DNA of 64,000 nt from Parvularcula sp. (GTDB lineage: Bacteria; Pseudomonadota; Alphaproteobacteria; Caulobacterales; Parvularculaceae), in NCBI GenBank assembly GCA_002704915.1, contig PAIP01000034.1, positions 193,827-257,826 of the forward strand, given 5' to 3'. Below the pieces are notes generated by a model. That model worked only from the letters and a program-made list of their open reading frames with translations, did no database searches and was not told the DNA's origin. Positions 27,164 to 33,064 of this stretch are shown here, piece after piece. Position 1 is the stretch's first letter; the number at the start of each line of letters is the position of its first letter. The position numbers were made by a program, and so were the translations under genes.

Positions 27164-27340
27164 CTAATCGGAAGTTCCGTTGGCGGACGAAGATGAAATA
27201 GGTCGCCCCGGCTTTCTGCCAGGTTCCGGCTTGGGATGCTGTTTTGGGGCAGTATTCAACATACGTTTTACCACCGCGTCTCGCCTCAATGCAGTCTTAT
27301 CACTCGCATCTAATTTCTCTGTCTTAGTATTCTTAACCAT
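27164..27340 (-). CDS. Small basic protein (58 aa) convergent with the transposase
   Basis: Reading leftward from the ATG at 27340 gives 58 residues, MVKNTKTEKLDASDK then TALRRDAVVKRMLNTAPKQH and a Pro/Lys/Arg-rich tail ending in TSD before TAG. The central RMLNTAPKQHPKP resembles a motif (roughly xLNTPPxPHKP) I recall from short uncharacterised proteins in alphaproteobacteria; this is memory, not a search. Its stop is 11 bases from the transposase stop, and its start faces the cargo operon across a 71-base divergent promoter with two palindromes. Possibly a transposition accessory or regulator; function unknown. Confidence 0.55.
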   Translation of the reverse strand: MVKNTKTEKLDASDKTALRRDAVVKRMLNTAPKQHPKPEPGRKPGRPISSSSANGTSD

Positions 27341-27342
27341 AG

Positions 27343-27383
27343 TAGGGTTTCCCTAATGCTGGGCGCTCGCCTAAATATAGGCG
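27343..27383. promoter_or_regulatory. Two palindromes in the divergent cargo promoter
   Basis: TAGGG-TTT-CCCTA (27343-27355) and CGCCTA-AATA-TAGGCG (27368-27383) are both perfect. They stand between the 58-residue ORF and the first cargo gene. A -10-like TACAAT at 27401-27406 ends 5 bases before the GTG at 27412. The cargo encodes an HTH protein that could bind here. Operator function is inference. Confidence 0.4.
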
Positions 27384-27411
27384 GGCAATTTCGTTTATTC
27401 TACAATAGGTT

Positions 27412-27960
27412 GTGGCCAAGCTAGGCAGAAAAAAGTTGACTTTTAACGCAACTTTCACATATGATAGGCAAGTTAAGGAGGCGGGCTTCGTTGAAAAGCG
27501 CCCCCTTCGGAGTAGGAGTCACGGAGTTGCTCGTCGCCTTTTTGTACCCCCCAAAGTCGTGGAACTCATTGATGGAAAATGGGCTCCACCTCAAGGGTTC
27601 CCAACTGCGGAAGCTGACGTTGTAATTGGTCGTTACTGTGCTGGGCACGCGATAACGATTTCTGAGAAGTCGGTAAAACGGGTCGATTTAGAAAAGTTGG
27701 AAGAGTTAGACGAGGCGTGGGCGCTTTGCTTTCGAAAACCGAGACCGGGATGGAGAATCCTTGGACGATTTATTGAGAAGGACGTCTTCGTTGGCATGGT
27801 AGCGTATGTCCGTCATGAGTTGGGATCGGTCTCAAACTACACTGCGCTAGCCAACAAGATGATTGCAGACTGGGAAAAGACATTTTCTGGGATAGACCCG
27901 GTCAGAGGTGACTTTCCTGATGATTATCTTAGCGGAGTCTTGAGCAATGCAGATGGATGA
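27412..27960 (+). CDS. Cargo gene 1: unknown protein with RelE/HigB-like C-terminal pattern
   Basis: 182 residues from a GTG at 27412. No ribosome site is visible and a -10-like TACAAT ends just 5 bases upstream, so the mRNA may be leaderless or the true start lies downstream (for example a TTG within the first 15 codons). Residues 1-100 are basic and unrecognised. Residues about 100-165 read WALCFRKPRPGWRILGRF, then a hydrophobic strand and YTALANKMIADWEKTF. This order (W-x-L/C-R-F ... G-W-R ... F-V ... A-x-x-M) loosely recalls Gp49/HigB-type RelE-fold toxins. It overlaps the HTH gene by 14 bases, the toxin-first order of higBA. GC is well below that of the neighbours. The toxin assignment is tentative. 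Confidence 0.5.
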   Translation: MAKLGRKKLTFNATFTYDRQVKEAGFVEKRPLRSRSHGVARRLFVPPKVVELIDGKWAPPQGFPTAEADVVIGRYCAGHAITISEKSVKRVDLEKLEELDEAWALCFRKPRPGWRILGRFIEKDVFVGMVAYVRHELGSVSNYTALANKMIADWEKTFSGIDPVRGDFPDDYLSGVLSNADG

Positions 27961-28375
27961 GAACAAGAGACTTAGAAATTATGACCGCGGAATGCTTCGT
28001 AGCATGTTCGTAAGCCTTTTTGCTTCTATCGTTCAAAATAGAAAAAAGTCGGAAGGCCTGACCTTTTCTAAGCTGGCTGATGCTCTTGAGATTAACAAGT
28101 CGGCCGTATCACGTTGGTTTAGTAAAGCGCCAAACTGGCGCCTGAATACAATTTCGGACCTTGCTAACGTACTTGACGTAGAAATCACGATTGAAGCGCG
28201 CGACCGGAAAACTGGTGTGATCTATACCCCATATGGTATTAAAGTAGACTCCAATGAAGGACAGGAAACATTTCTTGCAACCGGTATAATTACCGCTGGC
28301 CCAACCGTTTCGCGGAGTAGCTACCCGCCCGCGAAAACCTTCACTAACGATCAGCATCAACCTCTCGCCGCATGA
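27947..28375 (+). CDS. Cargo gene 2: XRE-type HTH protein, possible antitoxin/regulator
   Basis: 142 residues from the ATG at 27947 (GGAG 9 bases upstream); an ATG at 27953 is also possible. The helix-turn-helix is LTFSKLADALEINKSAVSRW with SKAPNWRLNTISDLANVL (residues about 32-73), close to XRE/HigA-type antitoxins and phage regulators. The C-terminal half (GVIYTPYGIKVDS...) is unrecognised. Overlaps gene 1 by 14 bases and gene 3 by 4, so all three are translationally coupled. It is the best candidate to bind the palindromes at 27343-27383 and to neutralise gene 1, if that is a toxin. Confidence 0.65.
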   Translation: MQMDENKRLRNYDRGMLRSMFVSLFASIVQNRKKSEGLTFSKLADALEINKSAVSRWFSKAPNWRLNTISDLANVLDVEITIEARDRKTGVIYTPYGIKVDSNEGQETFLATGIITAGPTVSRSSYPPAKTFTNDQHQPLAA

Positions 28376-28818
28376 ATAAGGTCCCAACTCCATTCGGTTA
28401 TGTGATTTTTTGCGATGATGTCCGTAATGAAACTACGGGCAAAGAGATTTTCGTAGGCGTCTACAAGGAAAAAATCGTCGTTTCGGAGTTGCCTGCCACA
28501 CTGCCGAGATTGTTCGCGGTGGTGCATTACATTGAAACGGCCGGCGAGAATGATGAGCCGGTATTTATAGAGATCACGACGCCTGATAGTGATCCCGATA
28601 AACCCATTATAGTTCAAGAATTGCCCGCCGGCATTTTAAGAGAACGCGTGGCGAAGGGTGCAATCCCCAAAGACGCGCGCCTGACTATTAGAGGCCACTT
28701 CGAATTTCCTTTCCTTGCCCTAACCAAGGAGGGCGACTTGGTCGTAACAGCCAAGACCGCCGGAAAAGAACTAGAGTTAGGTCGCCTTGGTGTAAAATTA
28801 GCACCCACCACCGATTAA
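28372..28818 (+). CDS. Cargo gene 3: DUF6941-like protein of unknown function
   Basis: 148 residues. The N-terminus GYVIFCDDVRNETTGKEIFV followed by GVYKEKIVVSELPATLPRL resembles a family I recall as DUF6941 (CDD-R-E ... G-x-Y ... LP), whose members are found among accessory genes. A beta-rich middle follows, and the C-terminus EGDLVVTAKTAGKELELGRL. No signal peptide or membrane segment, so probably cytosolic. It starts inside the stop of gene 2 (ATGA) and ends 64 bases before the right terminal repeat, so it is the last gene of the transposon. It may be a sensor or third partner of the module; no function can be assigned. Confidence 0.6.
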   Translation: MNKVPTPFGYVIFCDDVRNETTGKEIFVGVYKEKIVVSELPATLPRLFAVVHYIETAGENDEPVFIEITTPDSDPDKPIIVQELPAGILRERVAKGAIPKDARLTIRGHFEFPFLALTKEGDLVVTAKTAGKELELGRLGVKLAPTTD

Positions 28819-28882
28819 GCATAAAGCTCAAGCTCCTTAGGACTCGTTGGCGCAATCAGTGCGCCATAGCATACCCTATTGC

Positions 28883-28918
28883 GGTATCTCAAGTGCATAA
28901 TATCCAGGGTGCTTGACA
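28883..28918 (-). repeat. Right terminal inverted repeat of the IS1595-type transposon
   Basis: The reverse complement starts TGTCAAG and ends CACTTGAGATACC, pairing with 26121-26156 at 27 of 36 positions. Its outermost bases form TTGACA (28913-28918) on the + strand, pointing outward to the next operon. Confidence 0.7.
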
Positions 28919-28967
28919 TCAGGGCGTCCGCAAATGTAAAGCATACTTGTCGTCAAGTTTGCTTGTC
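28913..28967 (+). promoter_or_regulatory. Outward promoter at the transposon end with tandem operator-like repeats
   Basis: TTGACA (28913-28918, inside the transposon repeat), a 16-base spacer and TGTAAA (28935-28940) form a plausible hybrid promoter. Two related 17-base sites follow or overlap it: TGTAAAGCATACTTGTC (28935-28951) and CGTCAAGTTTGCTTGTC (28951-28967), 11 of 17 identical. Each is roughly palindromic, as expected for a small XRE repressor; such a gene lies in the operon at 29663. Confidence 0.45.
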
Positions 28968-28985
28968 ATTTATCGGAGGTATGAA

Positions 28986-29231
28986 ATGGGCGTGAAGAAA
29001 ATGATTGTCGCCGGGGTCTGGGTCGCCGCGGCGGCTGTGTGGGCCGGTATCGCGGTTTTCTATTATGCCGCGGACCCGGACAAGAAAGAATGGACCATGG
29101 CGGTGGTGGCGGGCGCAATTGCGGTGGAAGTCGCCTTCTGGACGACCGCCGCCATGCTCGGCCTGACGCTGATCGAAAGCCGCAAGGCGGTGTTCCGCTT
29201 CCTTGCGAAGCCGTTCCGCCGCAACGCCTGA
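28986..29231 (+). CDS. Small two-helix membrane protein
   Basis: 81 residues from the ATG at 28986 (GGAGG 6-7 bases upstream; the ATG at 28981 is out of frame and too close). Two hydrophobic helices: MIVAGVWVAAAAVWAGIAVF (residues 5-24) and a second of about 20 residues beginning AVVAGAIAVEVAFWTTAAML. The tail is Arg/Lys-rich (RKAVFRFLAKPFRRNA), so the ends are probably cytosolic. No family recognised. First gene of an operon with a second small membrane protein and a short XRE regulator. Confidence 0.75.
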   Translation: MGVKKMIVAGVWVAAAAVWAGIAVFYYAADPDKKEWTMAVVAGAIAVEVAFWTTAAMLGLTLIESRKAVFRFLAKPFRRNA

Positions 29232-29262
29232 GCCCTCAGAGAAAAAAGAAAGGAGCGCACCC

Positions 29263-29661
29263 ATGTCGGAGCGCATTAAAAAAGCCAAGCGGCGTTACAC
29301 GATCGAGATGTTCGCAGCCATGATGCTTTATCTCGTGGTTCTGTTCGTGGCGCTCACCGTTGCAAAGTCCGTAGAACCGGGGCTGCTGCTTGTCGTCCTG
29401 GCGCTTGCGCCGCTTGTCCCGCTCATCATTGCCGGGTTTTCGTTTTTCCGGTTTTACCGGCACATGGACGAGATGCAGAAAAGAGTGACCGCCGATGCGG
29501 CGGCGCTCACGCTCGTTATCGGTTTTCTCGCAGCGACCATGCTTGGTTTCCTGAAACGGTTCGGCGTTCTCGATCTCGAAGACGACATTATGCTGTTCGG
29601 GCCTTTCCTGATCATCGTCTGGGGCCTTGTGCGCTTCATGATCGGCGGGCGGGATTGCTGA
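29263..29661 (+). CDS. Four-helix membrane protein next to an XRE regulator
   Basis: 132 residues from the ATG at 29263 (AAAGGAG upstream). Hydrophobic segments lie near 15-34, 38-58, 74-94 and 105-126, with the charged link FRFYRHMDEMQKRVTADAAA between helices 2 and 3. Proteins with this link (H-x-D-E-x-x-x) are often encoded just before short XRE regulators such as the one that starts 1 base after its stop; the function is not known to me. Same strand and tight spacing as 28986-29231 and 29663-29869. Confidence 0.8.
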   Translation: MSERIKKAKRRYTIEMFAAMMLYLVVLFVALTVAKSVEPGLLLVVLALAPLVPLIIAGFSFFRFYRHMDEMQKRVTADAAALTLVIGFLAATMLGFLKRFGVLDLEDDIMLFGPFLIIVWGLVRFMIGGRDC

Positions 29662-29662
29662 G

Positions 29663-29869
29663 ATGCAAAACCGGTTGAAGGAATTGCGCGCAGAGCGCGG
29701 CTGGTCGCAGGCCGATCTCGCCGAAAAGCTGGACGTGTCGCGCCAGACGGTGAACTCGCTGGAACGCGGCAAATACGATCCGTCCCTGCCGCTGGCGTTC
29801 AGGATCGCCGGCGTCTTCGCGCTGCCCATAGAACAGATTTTTTCGCCCGGCGAAGGCGACGCCGCATAA
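29663..29869 (+). CDS. Short XRE-family transcriptional regulator
   Basis: 68 residues that are almost entirely one Cro/C1-type HTH domain: NRLKELRAERGWSQADLAEK, LDVSRQTVNSLERGKYDPSL, then PIEQIF. Such stand-alone XRE proteins commonly repress the operon of small membrane proteins they belong to. The start lies 1 base after the stop of the preceding gene. The tandem sites at 28935-28967 are the likely operator. Length and motif are typical and intact. Confidence 0.92.
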   Translation: MQNRLKELRAERGWSQADLAEKLDVSRQTVNSLERGKYDPSLPLAFRIAGVFALPIEQIFSPGEGDAA

Positions 29870-29934
29870 CCGGCCGCGCGCGCCGTTTGTCGAAACAGAA
29901 CCAGAAGAAACGTTTACACAAAAAGGAGAAACCC

Positions 29935-30132
29935 ATGACTGACGAAAGAAGCGGGCGCGCAAACGCAAGCTTTTTGCTCGGCCACGCCCTTGTCTGGGCG
30001 GCGGCGATGATCGGCGCCGCGCTGATCTTCAAAAACGAGCCCTGGATGAAAACCGCCATTCCCTTTCTGGCCCTCGCCTTTGTCCTCGTGAACGGCGTTC
30101 TTGTCTGCGCGTTGCGGCGGCGCGAGTCCTGA
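29935..30132 (+). CDS. Small two-helix membrane protein
   Basis: 65 residues from the ATG at 29935 (AAAAGGAG upstream); in-frame codons up to 29887 add a Lys-rich stretch without ribosome site. Two membrane helices: ASFLLGHALVWAAAMIGAAL and TAIPFLALAFVLVNGVLVCAL, ending in RRRES. No family recognised. It lies 65 bases after the XRE gene and is probably part of the same small-membrane-protein operon. Confidence 0.7.
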   Translation: MTDERSGRANASFLLGHALVWAAAMIGAALIFKNEPWMKTAIPFLALAFVLVNGVLVCALRRRES

Positions 30133-30145
30133 AGCGGGAGAGGGT

Positions 30146-30301
30146 ATGGCGCATATGAAGGGAACATTGCTTGCCTGTCTCGGCGCGGCGCTTGTGGCCT
30201 TCGCCGCGGCGGGTATGGCCGGAAAGGAGCCTCGCGCCTGCGCCATGCCGGCGGCGAAACTTGATCACGCCAGCGTCCCGCGCCTGCTGCTGATTTTTTA
30301 G
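30146..30301 (+). CDS. Short secreted or membrane-anchored peptide
   Basis: 51 residues from the ATG at 30146, 13 bases after the previous stop, with GGGAGAGGG upstream; an ATG at residue 4 is also usable. LLACLGAALVAFAAAGMA is a signal peptide or single helix, followed by about 25 residues with two Cys overall and a hydrophobic end (RLLLIF). No family recognised. The operon position and ribosome site support it, but it is short and could be spurious. Confidence 0.45.
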   Translation: MAHMKGTLLACLGAALVAFAAAGMAGKEPRACAMPAAKLDHASVPRLLLIF

Positions 30302-30366
30302 GGCTCACGCAGTTTCTATTAAGGTTCCGGCGACAAATGCTGAGCCGGCGTTTATAGCGTCTCCCC

Positions 30367-31071
30367 ATGATTTCCGTTGTCATTCCCACCTTGAACGCAG
30401 ATGCGCGGCTGGGCGAGTGCCTCGACGCACTGGTGGCGCCGGCGCTCGACGGCGTCGTCAAGGAAGTGATCGTCGTCGATGGCGGCTCAGCCGACGCCAC
30501 CTTGCCTATGGCCGACAGTTTCGGAACGCGCATCCTGACCGCGCCGCCGGGCCGGGGCGGACAGTTGAGGCGCGGCGCTGAGGCGGCGCGGGGGGAGTGG
30601 CTATTGTTCCTGCACGCCGACACCGTGCTCGAAGAGGGATGGGCGGAAGAAGTATTGCAGTTCATCAAAACTCATCCGGATAAGGCGGCGGTTTTCACGC
30701 TTCAGTTTGACGCCAAAGGCCTCGCGCCAAAGCTGGTCGCCGGCGGCGCCATGCTGCGCACGAAGTTTATAAAAACGCCCTATGGCGATCAGGGGCTGCT
30801 CATCTCCAAAGCACTTTACGAAGACAGTGGCGGCTATGCGGAGATGCCGCTGATGGAAGATGTGGAGTTCATCCGCCGCCTGACGAAACGGAAGGGCGCG
30901 CAAGCGCTGTGCGTGTTGAAGGCGCAGGCCGTCACTTCCGCTGAGCGTTACGAACGCGATGGTTATGTGCGCCGCGTGATGAAGAATCTCACCACCTTAA
31001 CGCGGTATTTTCTGGGCGTTGCGCCGGAAAAATTGGCGCAATCATACTCCCGCCCTGTGAACCGCAGTTAA
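30367..31071 (+). CDS. TIGR04283-type arsenosugar-biosynthesis-like glycosyltransferase
   Basis: GT2-fold glycosyltransferase, 234 residues, starting MISVVIPTLNADARLGECLD. The nucleotide-sugar motif is EVIVVDGGSADAT, then GRGGQLRRGAEAARGEWLLF, LHADTVLEEGW (the DxD-like metal site HADT) and GDQGLLISKALYEDSGGY, all typical of TIGR04283. The family is named for co-occurrence with the arsenosugar radical SAM enzyme ArsS; no arsS is in the window, so the real acceptor is uncertain. It is followed by the matching TIGR04282 gene at 31184, the usual pairing. Confidence 0.9.
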   Translation: MISVVIPTLNADARLGECLDALVAPALDGVVKEVIVVDGGSADATLPMADSFGTRILTAPPGRGGQLRRGAEAARGEWLLFLHADTVLEEGWAEEVLQFIKTHPDKAAVFTLQFDAKGLAPKLVAGGAMLRTKFIKTPYGDQGLLISKALYEDSGGYAEMPLMEDVEFIRRLTKRKGAQALCVLKAQAVTSAERYERDGYVRRVMKNLTTLTRYFLGVAPEKLAQSYSRPVNRS

Positions 31072-31098
31072 GTTTATGACCGCCAAACAGAACAATTT

Positions 31099-31186
31099 CA
31101 TCCTGAGGAGTTTAAATTCCTTCATCCTTCGAGACGCAGCCTGTGTCTGCCCTCAGGATGAAGGAATTTAAACGTCTCGAAGGATG
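31099..31186. repeat. Nested palindromic REP-like element
   Basis: Outer pieces CATCCTGAGGAG (31099-31110) and CGTCTCGAAGGATG (31173-31186) look like the two ends of one repeat unit. Between them, flanked by a perfect 12-bp inverted pair TTTAAATTCCTT/AAGGAATTTAAA, is a second unit in opposite orientation (CATCCTTCGAGACGC at 31123-31137 to CCTCAGGATG at 31151-31160). Units with CTCGAAGGATG and CCTCAGGATG ends are common intergenic repeats in alphaproteobacteria. The last ATG of the outer unit is the start codon of the next gene. Confidence 0.7.
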
Positions 31187-31786
31187 CGCGGAACTGTCGT
31201 CATTTTCGTGAAAACGCCGGTCGCGGGGCGGGTGAAAACCCGGCTTGGCGCCGAGATTGGCTATGGCCGTGCGGCGGCGCTGTTTCGCATCATGACGCAA
31301 AGAACGATTTCGGAAAGCCTCAAAGGCGCGTGGCGAACCGTGCTTGCGGTCGACCCGCCGAACGCTGCGCATATCTCGGCGCGATTCTGGCCGCAAGACA
31401 TTGCGCGCGTCCCCCAAGGAGGCGGCGATCTCGGCGACCGCATGGGGCGGGTGTTCGCCAATGCGCCGCATGGTCCCGTGGTCATCATCGGCGCCGATGC
31501 GCCGGGCCTGCGCGTGCGGCATCTGCGTCAAGCGTTCGACGCCTTGAAAGGCGCCGATGCGGTGTTGGGTCCGGCGGAGGACGGCGGCTATTGGCTGGTC
31601 GGGTTGAACCGCCGGCGCGCCGCGCCGAATCTTTTCAGGGGCGTGCGCTGGTCGACCAAACACGCGCTCGCCGACACGCTGAAAACATTGCCTGCTTCAT
31701 TCTATGTGGGGATGCTGGAAAGGCTCGCCGATGTGGACGAAGCGAAAGACTTGTCTCTTATGGGTCCCGCTGCCGCTGCGCGTTGA
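31184..31786 (+). CDS. TIGR04282-type glycosyltransferase (DUF2064)
   Basis: 200 residues with the MobA/GT-A-like fold. It begins MRGTVVIFVKTPVAGRVKTR, the family signature K-x-P-x-x-G-x-x-K-T-R, with VVIIGADAPGLRVRHLRQAF for metal/nucleotide binding and GPAEDGGYWLVGLNRRR near the centre. Start codon and GAAGG ribosome site both fall in the REP-like element at 31099-31186, so translation initiation was built from, or invaded by, that repeat. Partner of the TIGR04283 gene upstream; the pair is named for arsenosugar synthesis but occurs widely without arsenic genes. Confidence 0.9.
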   Translation: MRGTVVIFVKTPVAGRVKTRLGAEIGYGRAAALFRIMTQRTISESLKGAWRTVLAVDPPNAAHISARFWPQDIARVPQGGGDLGDRMGRVFANAPHGPVVIIGADAPGLRVRHLRQAFDALKGADAVLGPAEDGGYWLVGLNRRRAAPNLFRGVRWSTKHALADTLKTLPASFYVGMLERLADVDEAKDLSLMGPAAAAR

Positions 31787-31837
31787 CGGCGCATCGGTCC
31801 CGCGCCAGTCTCATTTGTAAAAAAGGGGGAGGCCATT

Positions 31838-32986
31838 ATGAAATGGGTCGGAATTATTCTGGCGATTATCATCGCCATCGGTCTTTTTATCTTTTACGGC
31901 GTCCTGCCGCAGCGTTTTGATGCAAACAATAATGTCGTCCTGCCCTATGAGCCTTACGAAGTCAGCGATGCGGCGCGCGAACTGCACGGAACCATTCCCG
32001 TCGCCGATCTTCACGCCGACACATTGCTCTGGAAACGCAATCCGGCAAAGCGCCAGTCGCGCGGCCATACGGATCTCGTGCGTCTCAGGGAAGGGGGCGT
32101 CGCGTTGCAGGTCTTCACTGCAGTGACGAAAGTGCCGCCGGACATGAATCTCGATGAGAATGCGAGCGATAAGGACAGCCTCACTTTGCTCATGGTCGCG
32201 CAAGCCTGGCCGCCGCGCACATGGGGCTCGATCTATGAACGGGCCGCATATCAGGCGGAACGTTTGCAAAAACTCGAACGCAATGCGCCGAATGAATTTG
32301 TTTTCGCCCGATCCGCCGGCGATGTTCAGCGCGCGCTAGATGAGGGAAAGCTCGCGGGCGTTTACGGCATAGAAGGCGCGCATCCCCTCGAAGGCGATCT
32401 CGACAATATTGCGCGGCTCTATGACAAAGGGCTTCGCGTCATGGGGCTGCAGCATTTCTTCGACAATGAACTCGGCGGTTCCTTGCATGGCCAATCGGGG
32501 GCCGGGCTTACCCCGTTCGGCAAGCAAGCGGTGGATGCGGCCGTGCGCCAGGGCATGATCATCGATGTCGCTCATTCGTCCGAAGCGGTTGTGCGCGACG
32601 TGCTGGCGCGCACGGAAAAGCCGGTGATCGTCTCGCACACAGGGCTCAAGGGCCATTGCGACACGGCGCGCAACATTCCCGACGATCTGATGCAAGCGAT
32701 CGCCGATCATGGCGGGCTTGTCGGCGTCGGCTATTGGGAGGCGGCGGCCTGTTCCACGACGCCGGAAGGGATCGCGGCGCAAATCGTCTACGCCATCGAT
32801 CTACTGGGTCTTGAGCATGTGGCGCTTGGTTCCGATTATGACGGCGCCGTAACCACAGGCTTCGACGCCTCGGAGCTGCCGGCGTTGACTGAGGCGCTGA
32901 TCAATGCAGGACTTACGGAAGACCAGATCCGCGCCGTCATGGGCGGCAACGCCGTGCGTTTTTTCCTCGAGCACCTGCCGCAATAA
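31838..32986 (+). CDS. Membrane-anchored dipeptidase (peptidase family M19)
   Basis: Zinc dipeptidase of the renal-dipeptidase type, 382 residues. An N-terminal helix (IILAIIIAIGLFIFYGV) anchors it, placing the catalytic domain in the periplasm. Zinc ligands are in PVADLHADTLLW (HxD, near residues 55-60), YGIEGAHPLEGD (bridging Glu, about 170-180), and the His residues of IIDVAHSSEAV and VIVSHTGLKGH. GSDYDGAV near 330 is a further conserved motif. GGGGGAGG stands upstream of the ATG at 31838. Probably cleaves dipeptides, possibly D-amino-acid containing; independent of the preceding glycosyltransferase. Confidence 0.92.
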   Translation: MKWVGIILAIIIAIGLFIFYGVLPQRFDANNNVVLPYEPYEVSDAARELHGTIPVADLHADTLLWKRNPAKRQSRGHTDLVRLREGGVALQVFTAVTKVPPDMNLDENASDKDSLTLLMVAQAWPPRTWGSIYERAAYQAERLQKLERNAPNEFVFARSAGDVQRALDEGKLAGVYGIEGAHPLEGDLDNIARLYDKGLRVMGLQHFFDNELGGSLHGQSGAGLTPFGKQAVDAAVRQGMIIDVAHSSEAVVRDVLARTEKPVIVSHTGLKGHCDTARNIPDDLMQAIADHGGLVGVGYWEAAACSTTPEGIAAQIVYAIDLLGLEHVALGSDYDGAVTTGFDASELPALTEALINAGLTEDQIRAVMGGNAVRFFLEHLPQ

Positions 32987-33064
32987 AGCGGCAGGCGGTC
33001 TTTGCCTTTCGGACGAATGTGCTAGCTTGCCCGCCACATCGTTTCGTGACGCGGGGGGCGCATC

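Larger units (their letters stand above)
26121..28918 (+). mobile_element. IS1595-type transposon with three cargo genes
   Basis: A 2.8-kb element bounded by 36-bp terminal inverted repeats (26121-26156 and 28883-28918, 27 of 36 positions paired). It contains an ISXO2/IS1595-type transposase, a convergent 58-residue small ORF, and a coupled three-gene cassette (27412-28818) of clearly lower GC. IS1595-family elements are known to carry passenger genes. I find no target-site duplication: the eight bases flanking each end (AGAAAATT and TCAGGGCG) differ. The exact termini may therefore be off by a few bases or the site may have been rearranged. Confidence 0.7.

Noticed and set aside
26113-28926. 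Target-site duplication of the IS1595-type element
   Set aside because: The 8 bases on the two sides (AGAAAATT and TCAGGGCG) do not match, and shifting the boundaries by a few bases does not help.
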